A stretch of 14,950 nucleotides of DNA from CALISC01 sp963542545 (lineage in GTDB: Bacteria; Bacillota_I; Bacilli_A; Acholeplasmatales; Acholeplasmataceae): the NCBI GenBank assembly GCA_963542545.1, contig CAUTWO010000012.1, positions 1 to 14,950 on the forward strand. Direction: 5' to 3'. The position numbers were made by a program, and so were the translations under genes. The notes under the pieces are model-generated. The model had not been told where the DNA came from. It made no database searches and was given only the letters and a program-made list of their open reading frames with translations. Each line of letters begins with the position of its first letter. Within the stretch, counting starts at the first letter, position 1. Of this stretch, positions 6,773 through 14,693 are shown piece by piece.

Positions 6773-8491
6773 CTATCCACACATTACATCAAAGTAAACT
6801 TTGATTTTCAAATGGAAGGTAAAAATTGAAAACGCCAAAGCAATGGCACCAAACACCAAAAGCAGACTAAGCGCTTTTGCGGTTGCACCAAAAGCAACAA
6901 GTAGAATCACCACGACTAGCGACATCACAATTCCGACAACTGATGAAAACCCGACGTTTTTCAGTTTAGAAACGTCAGCTGTTTCTTCAAATTTTTGGTA
7001 TTCAGACTGAGTTAAGTCAACTGACGCTGAATACAAAATATGTACAATATTAAACACCAAGAAAATTCCGGCAATTAGAACTGCAACTTTTTTTTCAGTT
7101 GAAGGATAAATTAGCATAATAATTAAGTTCAGTGCCACAATAAGGAAGTTAATTGCGATGTTGATAGCAACTTTTGCCGAAATTAACTTATAGGTGTTTC
7201 CAGGAATTGTTTTTAAAATGTAGAGTTTTCCGCCTTCTCTAGAAATTATAGAAGACGCAATAGTATTAGAAGTAGTTAATACAATTAAGCCAACCAGCAC
7301 ATTTAAAATGACTACCATTTTAAAACCAAATGAGTTTAACTGAAAGGCAGAATAAGTTTTATTTAAAATAATAGAAATTAGTGGTAGAGTAGCAATATAG
7401 AAAATATACTTAGCGATTGTATCTGAGTTTCTAAATAACTGAATTAGTTCTTTTAAAGTAAAGGCTTTAGTAGGAGTATTTCCGCTTTTTTCAAAAATGT
7501 TAAAACGTTTTTCTTTATTGGCAAGATTCATCTTAATGCGGTTGGCAAGTTTAAAGTACACAAAGTAAGAAACCAGTGACGAAACTAAAAACAACACAAA
7601 GACAGTGCCAAAAATTACGGCCAAGTGTGCAGCCGTTGGTCTTCTAATAATGTCAACCGCTGCAATACTAACATCAACTTTGAAAATTAAGTAATACAGA
7701 TATCTAAAGAAAAATAAATTATTTAAGAAATTGCGTTGAAAGGCGAAGTTCACGTTTTGCCATCTAGTTTGAAAAGTATCGAAACGGATATAGCGGTCGT
7801 GTCCTCGCATATTGTCAATAAAAATAATGACTAGTGTGAAAACAAGAGAAACTGCAATTAGCGATACCACTAAGGTTGCGATTCTAGAACGCTTTAAGAA
7901 AGAAAAGGCGTAGAAATAAACAACTGCAAAAATTGTACCTAAAAACAAAGCAACTGCGGGAATTATAAAGCAAATTACCGAAATTCGGCCGAGAAATGGA
8001 ATTAGCGCTCCGTACTCAACCCCTGCGTTGTTGTAGTAAATTGAAAGTAAGAAAGGCAGGAAAAACACCAAAGTCTTAACTAATTCAATTAAATACCTAG
8101 CAACGATCTTGGAAAGAAAAATCGTGAGGTTAGTAATTGGAAAAGCAAAGAGAATGTCGTTCTTTGGGTTTTGAAACAGAGATTTGGCCATTCCTTGCAT
8201 TGACTGAAATGAGGTAATTAAAGTATAGAAAATAAAGATAGCCGGAACTAAGGCAATATAAGGAGAAGCACCTAGCACTGAAAAAGCAGGCAACATGTAA
8301 TTGTATACATAAAACAGCAGACCTGCAAAAAACAGCATTAGGGCGTATTTCGCAATTTTACTACCAACAGATCCTCTGATTTTGACAAAAGAAACATCAA
8401 CGTATTCAGACTTAAGCAGTTGCCAGAACACCGAAAACTGATTTGGGTGTTCACGAACCGAGTTTAAAGTGTTGTAAAACTTAACTGCCAT
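6773..8491 (-). CDS. ABC-2 type exporter permease with two related halves (12 TM)
   Basis: Integral membrane permease of 572 aa with about 12 membrane segments (near 47-66, 80-95, 133-152, 165-195, 205-225, 288-312, 362-378, 390-412, 440-461, 468-488, 515-535 and 539-558). It looks like a fused duplication of a six-TM half. The half motif around FPIT...LSKIVARYL (117-134) is echoed by SREGGKLYILKTIP (417-430) and ISAKVAINI (437-445), the arrangement of the 'putative ABC exporter' permeases that pair with one ATPase. The partner ATPase is encoded just upstream. I chose ATG 8491, one base after the ATPase stop codon. A TTG at 8503, in frame and overlapping that stop, would add four residues and cannot be excluded. 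There is no Shine-Dalgarno site nearby, so translation probably depends on ribosomes finishing the ATPase gene. Substrate unknown. Confidence 0.85.
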   Translation of the reverse strand: MAVKFYNTLNSVREHPNQFSVFWQLLKSEYVDVSFVKIRGSVGSKIAKYALMLFFAGLLFYVYNYMLPAFSVLGASPYIALVPAIFIFYTLITSFQSMQGMAKSLFQNPKNDILFAFPITNLTIFLSKIVARYLIELVKTLVFFLPFLLSIYYNNAGVEYGALIPFLGRISVICFIIPAVALFLGTIFAVVYFYAFSFLKRSRIATLVVSLIAVSLVFTLVIIFIDNMRGHDRYIRFDTFQTRWQNVNFAFQRNFLNNLFFFRYLYYLIFKVDVSIAAVDIIRRPTAAHLAVIFGTVFVLFLVSSLVSYFVYFKLANRIKMNLANKEKRFNIFEKSGNTPTKAFTLKELIQLFRNSDTIAKYIFYIATLPLISIILNKTYSAFQLNSFGFKMVVILNVLVGLIVLTTSNTIASSIISREGGKLYILKTIPGNTYKLISAKVAINIAINFLIVALNLIIMLIYPSTEKKVAVLIAGIFLVFNIVHILYSASVDLTQSEYQKFEETADVSKLKNVGFSSVVGIVMSLVVVILLVAFGATAKALSLLLVFGAIALAFSIFTFHLKIKVYFDVMCG

Positions 8492-8492
8492 T

Positions 8493-10652
8493 TTACTGCT
8501 CAATTAGTTTAATATACATCTGCTCAAGGTTGCCGTATTTGGCCTTAAGTTCAGATACTTTTTCGTTAATCACCATTTGACCGCGTTTAATAATGACAAC
8601 TTCGTCGCAAATGTTTTCAACAACTTCAATGATGTGCGAAGAAAAAATCACGATGTTGCCTTTTTTTGCGTGCATTTTAATCGCTTCTTTAAGTTGATAT
8701 GCAGAAGTTGGGTCAAGCCCGGTAAGCGGTTCGTCAAGCACCCAGACTTTTGGTTCATGAATTAGCGAAGAAATTACAGAAATTTTTTGCTTCATACCGT
8801 GTGAGTAGGTGCGAATTTGGCGGTCAATTGCATAAGTTATTTGAAAGAAATCAGTAAGTTCAAGTAGTTTAGTTTTAATTACTTCTTTTGGTACGTTAAA
8901 AAGTTTTGCCACAAAAGTAATGTATTCACGGCCTGTCAACTCTTCATATAGTGCATGGTTGTCAGAAACATAGCCAAGTGAGTATTTTGCTTCAGTTGGA
9001 TTTTTTTCAATATTATAACCACAAATTGAAATTGTGCCTTCAGTAATTGTCTGAATCCCAACAAGCGACTTAATTAAAGTTGATTTACCGGCACCGTTGT
9101 GGCCGACAAAACCAACAATTTTACCACCAGAAATTTCAAAAGAAACATCTCTTACTGAATAAAAATCGTTATTTGCGTATTTTTTGGAAAAGTTTTGAAC
9201 TTTAACTAAACTATCTTTCATATCAAGCTCCTTTTTAAGGTCTGGAGTAATTTTGCCAATTTTAACAACGCCAATCTGACGGTCTTTTTTGAGTTTATGG
9301 ACAACAAATCTAAACGAAATACAAGATTTTTGAATTTGTAAGAAAATTTGACTTACGGTTAGTGTAGTAATTGTGCAGATTGCCCAAGTGATAAACAAGT
9401 AGGTAAGCGGGAAAGTTATGGTTTTTCCTTTAATAGTAACTGCTTTGTATTTAGAGCGAAGATTGCCAAGGAAAGTCTTAAACTTAGCGTGGTCTACGAT
9501 ATTACGGCGGTTAATGTAGAAAAAGTCAACATGTTCTTGCACAGTTTTATTGTTGGGATACAGTCCGTCTACTATTCTTAAAACTACTGCAGCGACTATA
9601 AAAAACAAGGTAAAGAAAACCAGGGCGATTATTAGGTCTTTTGCGCTTGGCATTTCAAAAAACCTCAAAGTGTAGGCAAGCGCAGAGAGTACTATTAAGT
9701 AAAGCGCAGGTAAATATACAAGCATGTTTTCTAAACTAAAGAAACTGCCATTTTCTTTGAGTTGCAAGAAAAACACAAAAAGCAGTGGAACTCCAGTTGA
9801 AAACATAGTAAATATAGACATTGTGCGTTTCAGTTCAAATAAGAAAATGAAAGGCAACGCTAGCAACAACCATTTAAACGGAGAGAAAGCAAACTTAGCA
9901 GTAAATATTTCTGATTTATTTAAAACTGAGTAAACAGAGTAAATTACGGCAAGAGATACTGTAAACAACAGAAACTTCTTGTATTCATGCGTGCGGTTAA
10001 TGTAAACATTGGTTAAAATGAAAATCAAAACAAACGGAGCAAGTAACATAAATAAGTGCTGGCGAGTAAAAACAAACTTTTGGTAAGTCATGTGGCCAAA
10101 AATTACTTGCAAGGTAAGTGGAGACAGTGAAAACAAAAAGACAACTACGTAAAGCAGAACTTCATAGGATATATGTTTTGCTGAAAAGTGAAAGAAAGAC
10201 GTGTTAAATGAACGAAGTAGCAAATAGAAAGCCAAAAAGGTAGCAATTAAAATTAGCGGCACAATTAAACTAAAGTATGCGCTTTGATCTTGAAAAAAAT
10301 GTCTAATCTTAAAAATAAAAGCAAGATAAAACATTAAGTTAACTAAATAAAAGATAGGAGTGAACTTAGTTTTTGAATCTTTAATTAAAACTTTTCCTAA
10401 AAGCAGAATGACTGAAGTTAAATAAAGGTGTCTTGCAACTACTGCTAAGTTATTTAAAACATAAACAGCAAACGCTGGGTTTGCTGTGTTTTGGTTAACT
10501 AAACTCAAGAAAGCCGCACTTTTTGGAAGCAACATGATAAGTGCTCCAAGTAGTGCAATCAAGGTGCCAAAAGAAACTCGGACCACTAAATCTGCTTTTT
10601 TAGGAAGAGCAGGTAAATTAAATTTTAAAACAGTGTTTGTCTCGGTGTTCAT
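8493..10652 (-). CDS. Fusion of a polytopic membrane domain and an ABC transporter ATPase
   Basis: A 719-aa protein in two parts. Residues 1-440 contain about 12 hydrophobic segments (first near 26-44, last near 413-437) that I cannot assign to a family. Residues 478-719 are a complete ABC ATPase: Walker A GHNGAGKST (517-525), LSGGQ-type signature SHGMKQK (617-623), Walker B VWVLDEP (636-642), D-loop LTGLD (643-647) and H-loop histidine H673. It resembles ATPases of ABC-2 exporters and should power the permease encoded next. The start is taken at ATG 10652, which overlaps the preceding stop as TAATG; a longer TTG reading from 10685 would overlap the upstream gene and is less likely. No Shine-Dalgarno site precedes ATG 10652. 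A strong one sits inside the gene before M478, so the ATPase may also be made alone (242 aa). The membrane half is not an ABC-2 permease by eye and may be an accessory or sensor domain. Confidence 0.88.
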   Translation of the reverse strand: MNTETNTVLKFNLPALPKKADLVVRVSFGTLIALLGALIMLLPKSAAFLSLVNQNTANPAFAVYVLNNLAVVARHLYLTSVILLLGKVLIKDSKTKFTPIFYLVNLMFYLAFIFKIRHFFQDQSAYFSLIVPLILIATFLAFYLLLRSFNTSFFHFSAKHISYEVLLYVVVFLFSLSPLTLQVIFGHMTYQKFVFTRQHLFMLLAPFVLIFILTNVYINRTHEYKKFLLFTVSLAVIYSVYSVLNKSEIFTAKFAFSPFKWLLLALPFIFLFELKRTMSIFTMFSTGVPLLFVFFLQLKENGSFFSLENMLVYLPALYLIVLSALAYTLRFFEMPSAKDLIIALVFFTLFFIVAAVVLRIVDGLYPNNKTVQEHVDFFYINRRNIVDHAKFKTFLGNLRSKYKAVTIKGKTITFPLTYLFITWAICTITTLTVSQIFLQIQKSCISFRFVVHKLKKDRQIGVVKIGKITPDLKKELDMKDSLVKVQNFSKKYANNDFYSVRDVSFEISGGKIVGFVGHNGAGKSTLIKSLVGIQTITEGTISICGYNIEKNPTEAKYSLGYVSDNHALYEELTGREYITFVAKLFNVPKEVIKTKLLELTDFFQITYAIDRQIRTYSHGMKQKISVISSLIHEPKVWVLDEPLTGLDPTSAYQLKEAIKMHAKKGNIVIFSSHIIEVVENICDEVVIIKRGQMVINEKVSELKAKYGNLEQMYIKLIEQ
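9219..9232 (-). promoter_or_regulatory. Internal Shine-Dalgarno site and ATG for a stand-alone ABC ATPase
   Basis: On the minus strand AGGAG (9232-9228) lies six bases before an in-frame ATG (9221-9219), exactly at the junction between the membrane domain and the ATPase domain. Starting here would give a 242-aa protein ending at 8493, a normal length for a single ABC ATPase. The site is as strong as those in front of the other operon genes, while the full-length start has none. Confidence 0.6.
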
Positions 10653-13600
10653 TACGATTGAAAACGATATCCTATGTAGATGCAACCGGCAAAACGACCC
10701 GCGTTTGGCAAGATGTTTTCAACAACTGGCGCTATCTTAAAGACATTGGTGTAGCCGAATTTTTCGCTTTGACTTAAAAACGGATCTCCACCTTGTTGCA
10801 AAGCCTGATAAATCTCAGAGATGAAGTCAACCATTCCACGATTTGGCTTATCTTTAAAGAACTTATCAATTTTTGCGACAGTCGAAAAGTTTTGATTAAT
10901 TTCGGTAAGTTTTGGGAAGTTTAAAGTCATAAAGGTAAACTTCATGTTTGAAAATAACTCAGACACTTTTGGACTTGAGTAAAAGTCGTCAACTGTTGAG
11001 TATTCACGCTCTGCTAAGTTAAAAGTCACATCCCAAGCAGGGCGGCTGTGAGAAAGGAAGTAGTTTGGGTTTTCAGGGTCGTTTACAGGTTGTACAAACG
11101 GGTTGTAGTTAGTGAAAAACATTGGTGCCCAGAAACTCTTAGTTTTGGCTTTATCGTTGTTGTTTTTGACAATTTCAAACCCAGAGATTTGTTTAATTTG
11201 CTCAATAGTGCTGACAGTTTGTCCAATAAAACGATTTAAGTCAAGGGCTTGTGCGATTTCGTTAGATAGGTTAACTTCTGCTTCAACTATCGTTTCTTTT
11301 ACAACTACAGTTGGGTCAACTGAAAACAAACGAGCAGCCTTGCCACTAAGCGCAGTTAAATGAGCCTTGGTAAGTTCAGGAGCGCTAACTGCCTCAACTA
11401 AGTGGTTAAACTCAGCAGATTGGGCTTTAATGTCTGTGTCTTGTCGTTTACGACGATCGCGGTCTTGAGTATAGATGCCACCAGCTCCGCAGCGTTTAAT
11501 TTCGGATTTTTCAATCCAAAGAGCAGCAGGAGAAGCCATTGTATCTTCTTTAATTACTTCATTAAAGTCATGAAATCCCATTTCGTTGGCAAACAATATT
11601 GCGTTGACAAAAGCATTGTCAATTCTGGTATTGGAAACAAAATGACTTGCTGCAATAAAATTAAAACCAGCAGAAGTGTTTAGCACAACTGAGTTTTCGA
11701 CGTCTAGTTTAGACCTAAACGCAGTAACTCCAAGAATAGATCCGGAAGACAGTGGAGTTTTTTTCTTATTGCCACCGCCTATAGTGTGTGATTTTGAGTT
11801 TCCTTTTATGTATACATTTTTAATATATGAGTTGTAGTTAACAGAAGGAGTTTTGTCCATGCTAGGGACATCAACAAAGGAACGAATTGAAAAAATTCCG
11901 GCTCTAACAATCGTTAAGTTAATGCCTTCTTCGGTTGAGTTTTGGGTAATTGCGTGGCGGATGTTTTTACCGTCAATTGTATAGCCATTTCCGTCAAACT
12001 GAATTGGCTTGTAGCCCACGTGTTTAAGTTTAGGGTTATAAAGTCTGCGGTAAAAAGAACCACCTAAATACTTAGTTTCGTCTAACACATCACCGTCTTC
12101 GTCAAGTTCAACCTTGTCGTCGTTTGGAATTAAAGATTCAATTTTATCTAAATCTTTTAAATCAGGGTATTCTGCTCTACCTTTAAATTTATTGTCAATG
12201 TACTCAAGTTGGTCAGCCTGGGCAACTGGGGTGATGTTTCTTTGCAAATATACTTTGTCGTATTGTTTGGCCATTCTAAAGTATTTTCTCAGTTCTAAGT
12301 CTTCGTAGGCATTAACTCCTGGTTGGACGTTTACAATTTCTTTTAAAACTTCTTTAGGATCGTTGATGTTTTCGTATTGTAGTTCAACTTTACGGCCAAC
12401 TAAATTGCGAGAAAAACGCATACCAAAGCCATTTAAACGGTAGTTATCTTCGTTTAATTTAAATTTATTTGACTCATCTGTCACATCTTTTAAACTAAGA
12501 CGGTAGCCGTATAGTTCAGGTGACATTGATTTAAGTTCACGAAGTGACAAGTTTTTTGACTTAACTTGAAATTGATTGTTTTCCCAAACTTGAGTTTTAA
12601 CAGTGATGTCAAACTCAGGGACATAAGAGTTGTCAGTACCAACTGTTTTGTTTTGAATTTTATAAGTTGACTTACTTTTAGTTTTATAGTTTGGTTCAAG
12701 AGTATTGGGGTCTTCTGAGTATTCAAACTTATCTGAGTGCGTTTTGTCTTGAACTGTTTTTAAAGTAACTTTAGTAATAGAAGGAATAATTTTGTAGATA
12801 AATCTAACTTCGGCAGTAGTGTGATCAGTAAACTCATAGCGATAAAGTGCAAAGTTATAACCTAGGTTTTTAAACACAAAACTATTAGAACCCGCTCCGC
12901 TTTCAATTGCTGTTGATTCAATTAGGGTGCGTTTTACAACAGTTTTGCCTTGAAATTGCGGTAGTTCTGGTGTTTTTTTAGTATTATAAGAAATAGTTTT
13001 TTCAGTTGTATAATTGCTACGTTCAACTACGTTACTTGAGTGGAAATGAATAAGTTCAGTTACAGCCTCGCGAATTGTAATGGTTTTCTTAGTTGAGTAA
13101 AGCAAGGTTTTATTTTGTGCGATAGAGTGATATTCTTTTGGTGCTTTTGCAATTGCTTCTGGTTTAATTTCAACGTCTACTTTATCATTAAACTGATAGT
13201 AGTCTTTCTCTGGGTAAACTTTAAAGATTTCTTTGTCATAATTTAACTTAAATTGAGTAGTTTTTGCATTAATTTTACTAGCCTCAACTACAGTGTCTGC
13301 CTCTACTGTTAAGTTAAAAGTTTTCTTATCTTGGTCAAACTCAGCCAAAGCGTCTACTCCGTTGACAGTTAACTTAGTTAAAACTTCACCGTCTTTTAAA
13401 TTAGCGTAAAGTTGCAAATCCTTACCACTTGGCACTTTTTGAAGGTCAACGCTAGCCTTTCCAACATTAAAAAAGTCAGGTAAAGTAACTTGATAGTTTT
13501 GAATGGCTTTTAATTCGATTGTGGTGTTGTGGCGGATGTTTTTAAGCGAAAAAGTGTGTGTTGCTTTAACTTCGTCGGACAAAATAGACTCAGTAGGGTT

Positions 13601-13840
13601 AGCAACTCCGCTTTCTGCGTAAGTAATTTTGTTTAATCTCGCAACACTGTCTTGTTTGCGAATGTTAATTTTAAATTTGATGTTGCTGCCAGCAGGCACA
13701 CGATTTAAATCAAATTTATCGGTTTCTTGAGTGATTTCTTTGGGTAAAGTTACTTTGTAGGTCTTGCCACAGGCAACTAGTAGAAATAAATTTACAACAA
13801 ATAAAGCAAAAATTGTAGTTTTTTTCAAAATTCCGTTCAT
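10652..13840 (-). CDS. Large surface lipoprotein with N-terminal beta repeats and beta-helix, paralogue of the 1180-aa one
   Basis: Predicted exported lipoprotein of 1062 aa; signal peptide residues 1-23 with lipobox L21-V-A-C24. At least two N-terminal beta repeats follow, with turns D-L-N-R-V-P-A-G (44-51) and D-L-Q-K-V-P-S-G (132-139); 195-260 may be a third, degenerate one. The middle shares motifs with the 1180-aa protein: N-S-Y-V-P-E (404-409), NAYEDLELR (510-518) and LQRNI (532-536). Residues about 608-797 look like a parallel beta-helix (FDGNGYTIDG, SYIKNVYIKG, SKLDVENSVV, NTRIDNAF), followed by FYSSPKVSELFS (953-964), which matches YYKSPAVSEFFS in the paralogue. The two proteins are collinear over most of their length, so they arose by duplication, but this copy lacks most beta-helix histidines of the other. 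ATG 13840 has AGGAG five bases upstream, 14 bases after the preceding gene. Function unknown; partnership with the ABC exporter is inferred from the operon. Confidence 0.85.
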   Translation of the reverse strand: MNGILKKTTIFALFVVNLFLLVACGKTYKVTLPKEITQETDKFDLNRVPAGSNIKFKINIRKQDSVARLNKITYAESGVANPTESILSDEVKATHTFSLKNIRHNTTIELKAIQNYQVTLPDFFNVGKASVDLQKVPSGKDLQLYANLKDGEVLTKLTVNGVDALAEFDQDKKTFNLTVEADTVVEASKINAKTTQFKLNYDKEIFKVYPEKDYYQFNDKVDVEIKPEAIAKAPKEYHSIAQNKTLLYSTKKTITIREAVTELIHFHSSNVVERSNYTTEKTISYNTKKTPELPQFQGKTVVKRTLIESTAIESGAGSNSFVFKNLGYNFALYRYEFTDHTTAEVRFIYKIIPSITKVTLKTVQDKTHSDKFEYSEDPNTLEPNYKTKSKSTYKIQNKTVGTDNSYVPEFDITVKTQVWENNQFQVKSKNLSLRELKSMSPELYGYRLSLKDVTDESNKFKLNEDNYRLNGFGMRFSRNLVGRKVELQYENINDPKEVLKEIVNVQPGVNAYEDLELRKYFRMAKQYDKVYLQRNITPVAQADQLEYIDNKFKGRAEYPDLKDLDKIESLIPNDDKVELDEDGDVLDETKYLGGSFYRRLYNPKLKHVGYKPIQFDGNGYTIDGKNIRHAITQNSTEEGINLTIVRAGIFSIRSFVDVPSMDKTPSVNYNSYIKNVYIKGNSKSHTIGGGNKKKTPLSSGSILGVTAFRSKLDVENSVVLNTSAGFNFIAASHFVSNTRIDNAFVNAILFANEMGFHDFNEVIKEDTMASPAALWIEKSEIKRCGAGGIYTQDRDRRKRQDTDIKAQSAEFNHLVEAVSAPELTKAHLTALSGKAARLFSVDPTVVVKETIVEAEVNLSNEIAQALDLNRFIGQTVSTIEQIKQISGFEIVKNNNDKAKTKSFWAPMFFTNYNPFVQPVNDPENPNYFLSHSRPAWDVTFNLAEREYSTVDDFYSSPKVSELFSNMKFTFMTLNFPKLTEINQNFSTVAKIDKFFKDKPNRGMVDFISEIYQALQQGGDPFLSQSEKFGYTNVFKIAPVVENILPNAGRFAGCIYIGYRFQS
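13271..13759 (-). repeat. Two beta repeats at the N-terminus of the 1062-aa lipoprotein
   Basis: Protein-level repeats at about residues 28-113 and 115-190. Both open with a Y-x-V-T-L-P strand (YKVTLP at 28-33 and YQVTLP at 116-121), carry the D-L-x-x-V-P-x-G turn and end in a strand before a short linker. The paralogue has four such units, one opening with the related YRVKLP, which shows that unit number has changed since duplication. Confidence 0.65.
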
Positions 13841-13854
13841 AAATGCTCCTTATA

Positions 13855-14667
13855 CTAACTTGCTTTGTATGGGAAATTGGTGCGAGTTAGTGAGAAAGTG
13901 ATTTTTTTAGGGATAGCATCGTGAATTGTGCTGTGTAGTGAGTCTTTGTATTTAATGTCTAGGTAAATTTGTGGCATGTATATTTTGTTGTAAAAGTTCA
14001 CACGGTACGGAAAAGTCACGTATTTGTCGTCTTTATTCATTGAAAGCGTAACAGTGCTGCCTGAGGCAAAGTCATACAGTTCAATTCCACGCTCTTTTGG
14101 GTTATTTGGACTAGCCTTAACTACGTTATTTACGCTGTCGCCTTCTTTGTTGTTGCTATATGCAGATATGTTTTTAGAATAAGGAACGTATAGGCTTGAG
14201 CCAATTTTGATATCTGAAATTGTACCAGTAGATGAGTAGTAGGCAAATTTAAATCTAAACTTATCGTATTTTTTCTTATCCTTGCCAGAAGTTTTTCTTT
14301 CAATTGGAATAAAGAAAAGAGTGAAGTCATCTAAATCAATTTCGTAAACGACTTTTTGCTTATCGCCGTATCTGCTGGTCACAGATTGAAAAACTGGATA
14401 TACACTTGTAAACTCTTTGTAAGAAATTTCTTTCTTGTCATACATCTTGATAGAAGTTGGACGTGGACGAGAAAGTGGAAAAGAAACTGACAAAAATAAA
14501 AGTAGTGAAAATAAAATTAACACTAAGAAAATAAAAGTTTTTGAATATAGAAATTTTTTAAAATCAATTTTTTGTTTGGTCTTTAAATTATTATTTTGAA
14601 TCAGGTTGTTTTCTTTGTTTGTTTTAGAGTTTAGATCTTGTTTTGGTTTGTTTTGTTTTAAGTTCAT
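13855..14667 (-). CDS. Membrane-anchored protein with lysine/asparagine-rich tail, first gene of the operon
   Basis: Family not recognised. The 270-aa protein has a hydrophilic N-terminal tail of about 42 residues, almost free of hydrophobic patches and rich in Lys, Asn and Gln, then one strongly hydrophobic segment (about 43-63) and an extracellular region (64-270) with alternating beta-like strands and few cysteines. By the positive-inside rule the tail is cytoplasmic, so this is a single-pass anchored surface protein and not a lipoprotein. The segment is followed by PLSRPRP (64-70). The last strand, KKITFSL (254-260), recalls KNISFDF in the 242-aa protein; both lie directly before a large lipoprotein, so they may be distant paralogues. 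ATG 14667 has GGAG six bases upstream and is the first start after the operon promoter. It ends in TAG. The role is unknown; a scaffold or partner for the 1062-aa lipoprotein is a guess. Confidence 0.75.
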   Translation of the reverse strand: MNLKQNKPKQDLNSKTNKENNLIQNNNLKTKQKIDFKKFLYSKTFIFLVLILFSLLLFLSVSFPLSRPRPTSIKMYDKKEISYKEFTSVYPVFQSVTSRYGDKQKVVYEIDLDDFTLFFIPIERKTSGKDKKKYDKFRFKFAYYSSTGTISDIKIGSSLYVPYSKNISAYSNNKEGDSVNNVVKASPNNPKERGIELYDFASGSTVTLSMNKDDKYVTFPYRVNFYNKIYMPQIYLDIKYKDSLHSTIHDAIPKKITFSLTRTNFPYKAS

Positions 14668-14687
14668 ATAATACTCCGCTTTATATA

Positions 14688-14693
14688 ATTATA
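14688..14693 (-). promoter_or_regulatory. -10 box of the six-gene operon promoter
   Basis: A perfect TATAAT reads on the minus strand at 14693-14688. Transcription would start near 14681, leaving a leader of about 14 bases that already contains the GGAG site of the first gene. No good -35 hexamer is found at 16-18 bases; the closest candidates are TAAGTG or TTAAGT, so the promoter may be weak or need an activator. Confidence 0.55.

Noticed and set aside
6773..6781. CTATCCACA, one mismatch from a DnaA box
   Set aside because: A single copy inside the end of the permease gene, with no cluster of boxes and no origin genes nearby.
10653..10685. TTG start that would extend the membrane-ATPase fusion by 11 residues
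   Set aside because: It would overlap the end of the preceding lipoprotein gene by more than 30 bases, while ATG 10652 forms a clean TAATG junction like the one at 6029.
10486..12308. Several plus-strand open frames of 60-93 codons opposite the 1062-aa lipoprotein gene and the start of the fusion gene
   Set aside because: They lie antisense to clearly coding sequence, lack ribosome sites and resemble no protein; they are by-products of codon bias.
384..14667. Mycoplasma genetic code (UGA as Trp)
   Set aside because: Long genes are intact under the standard code and every tryptophan codon checked is TGG.
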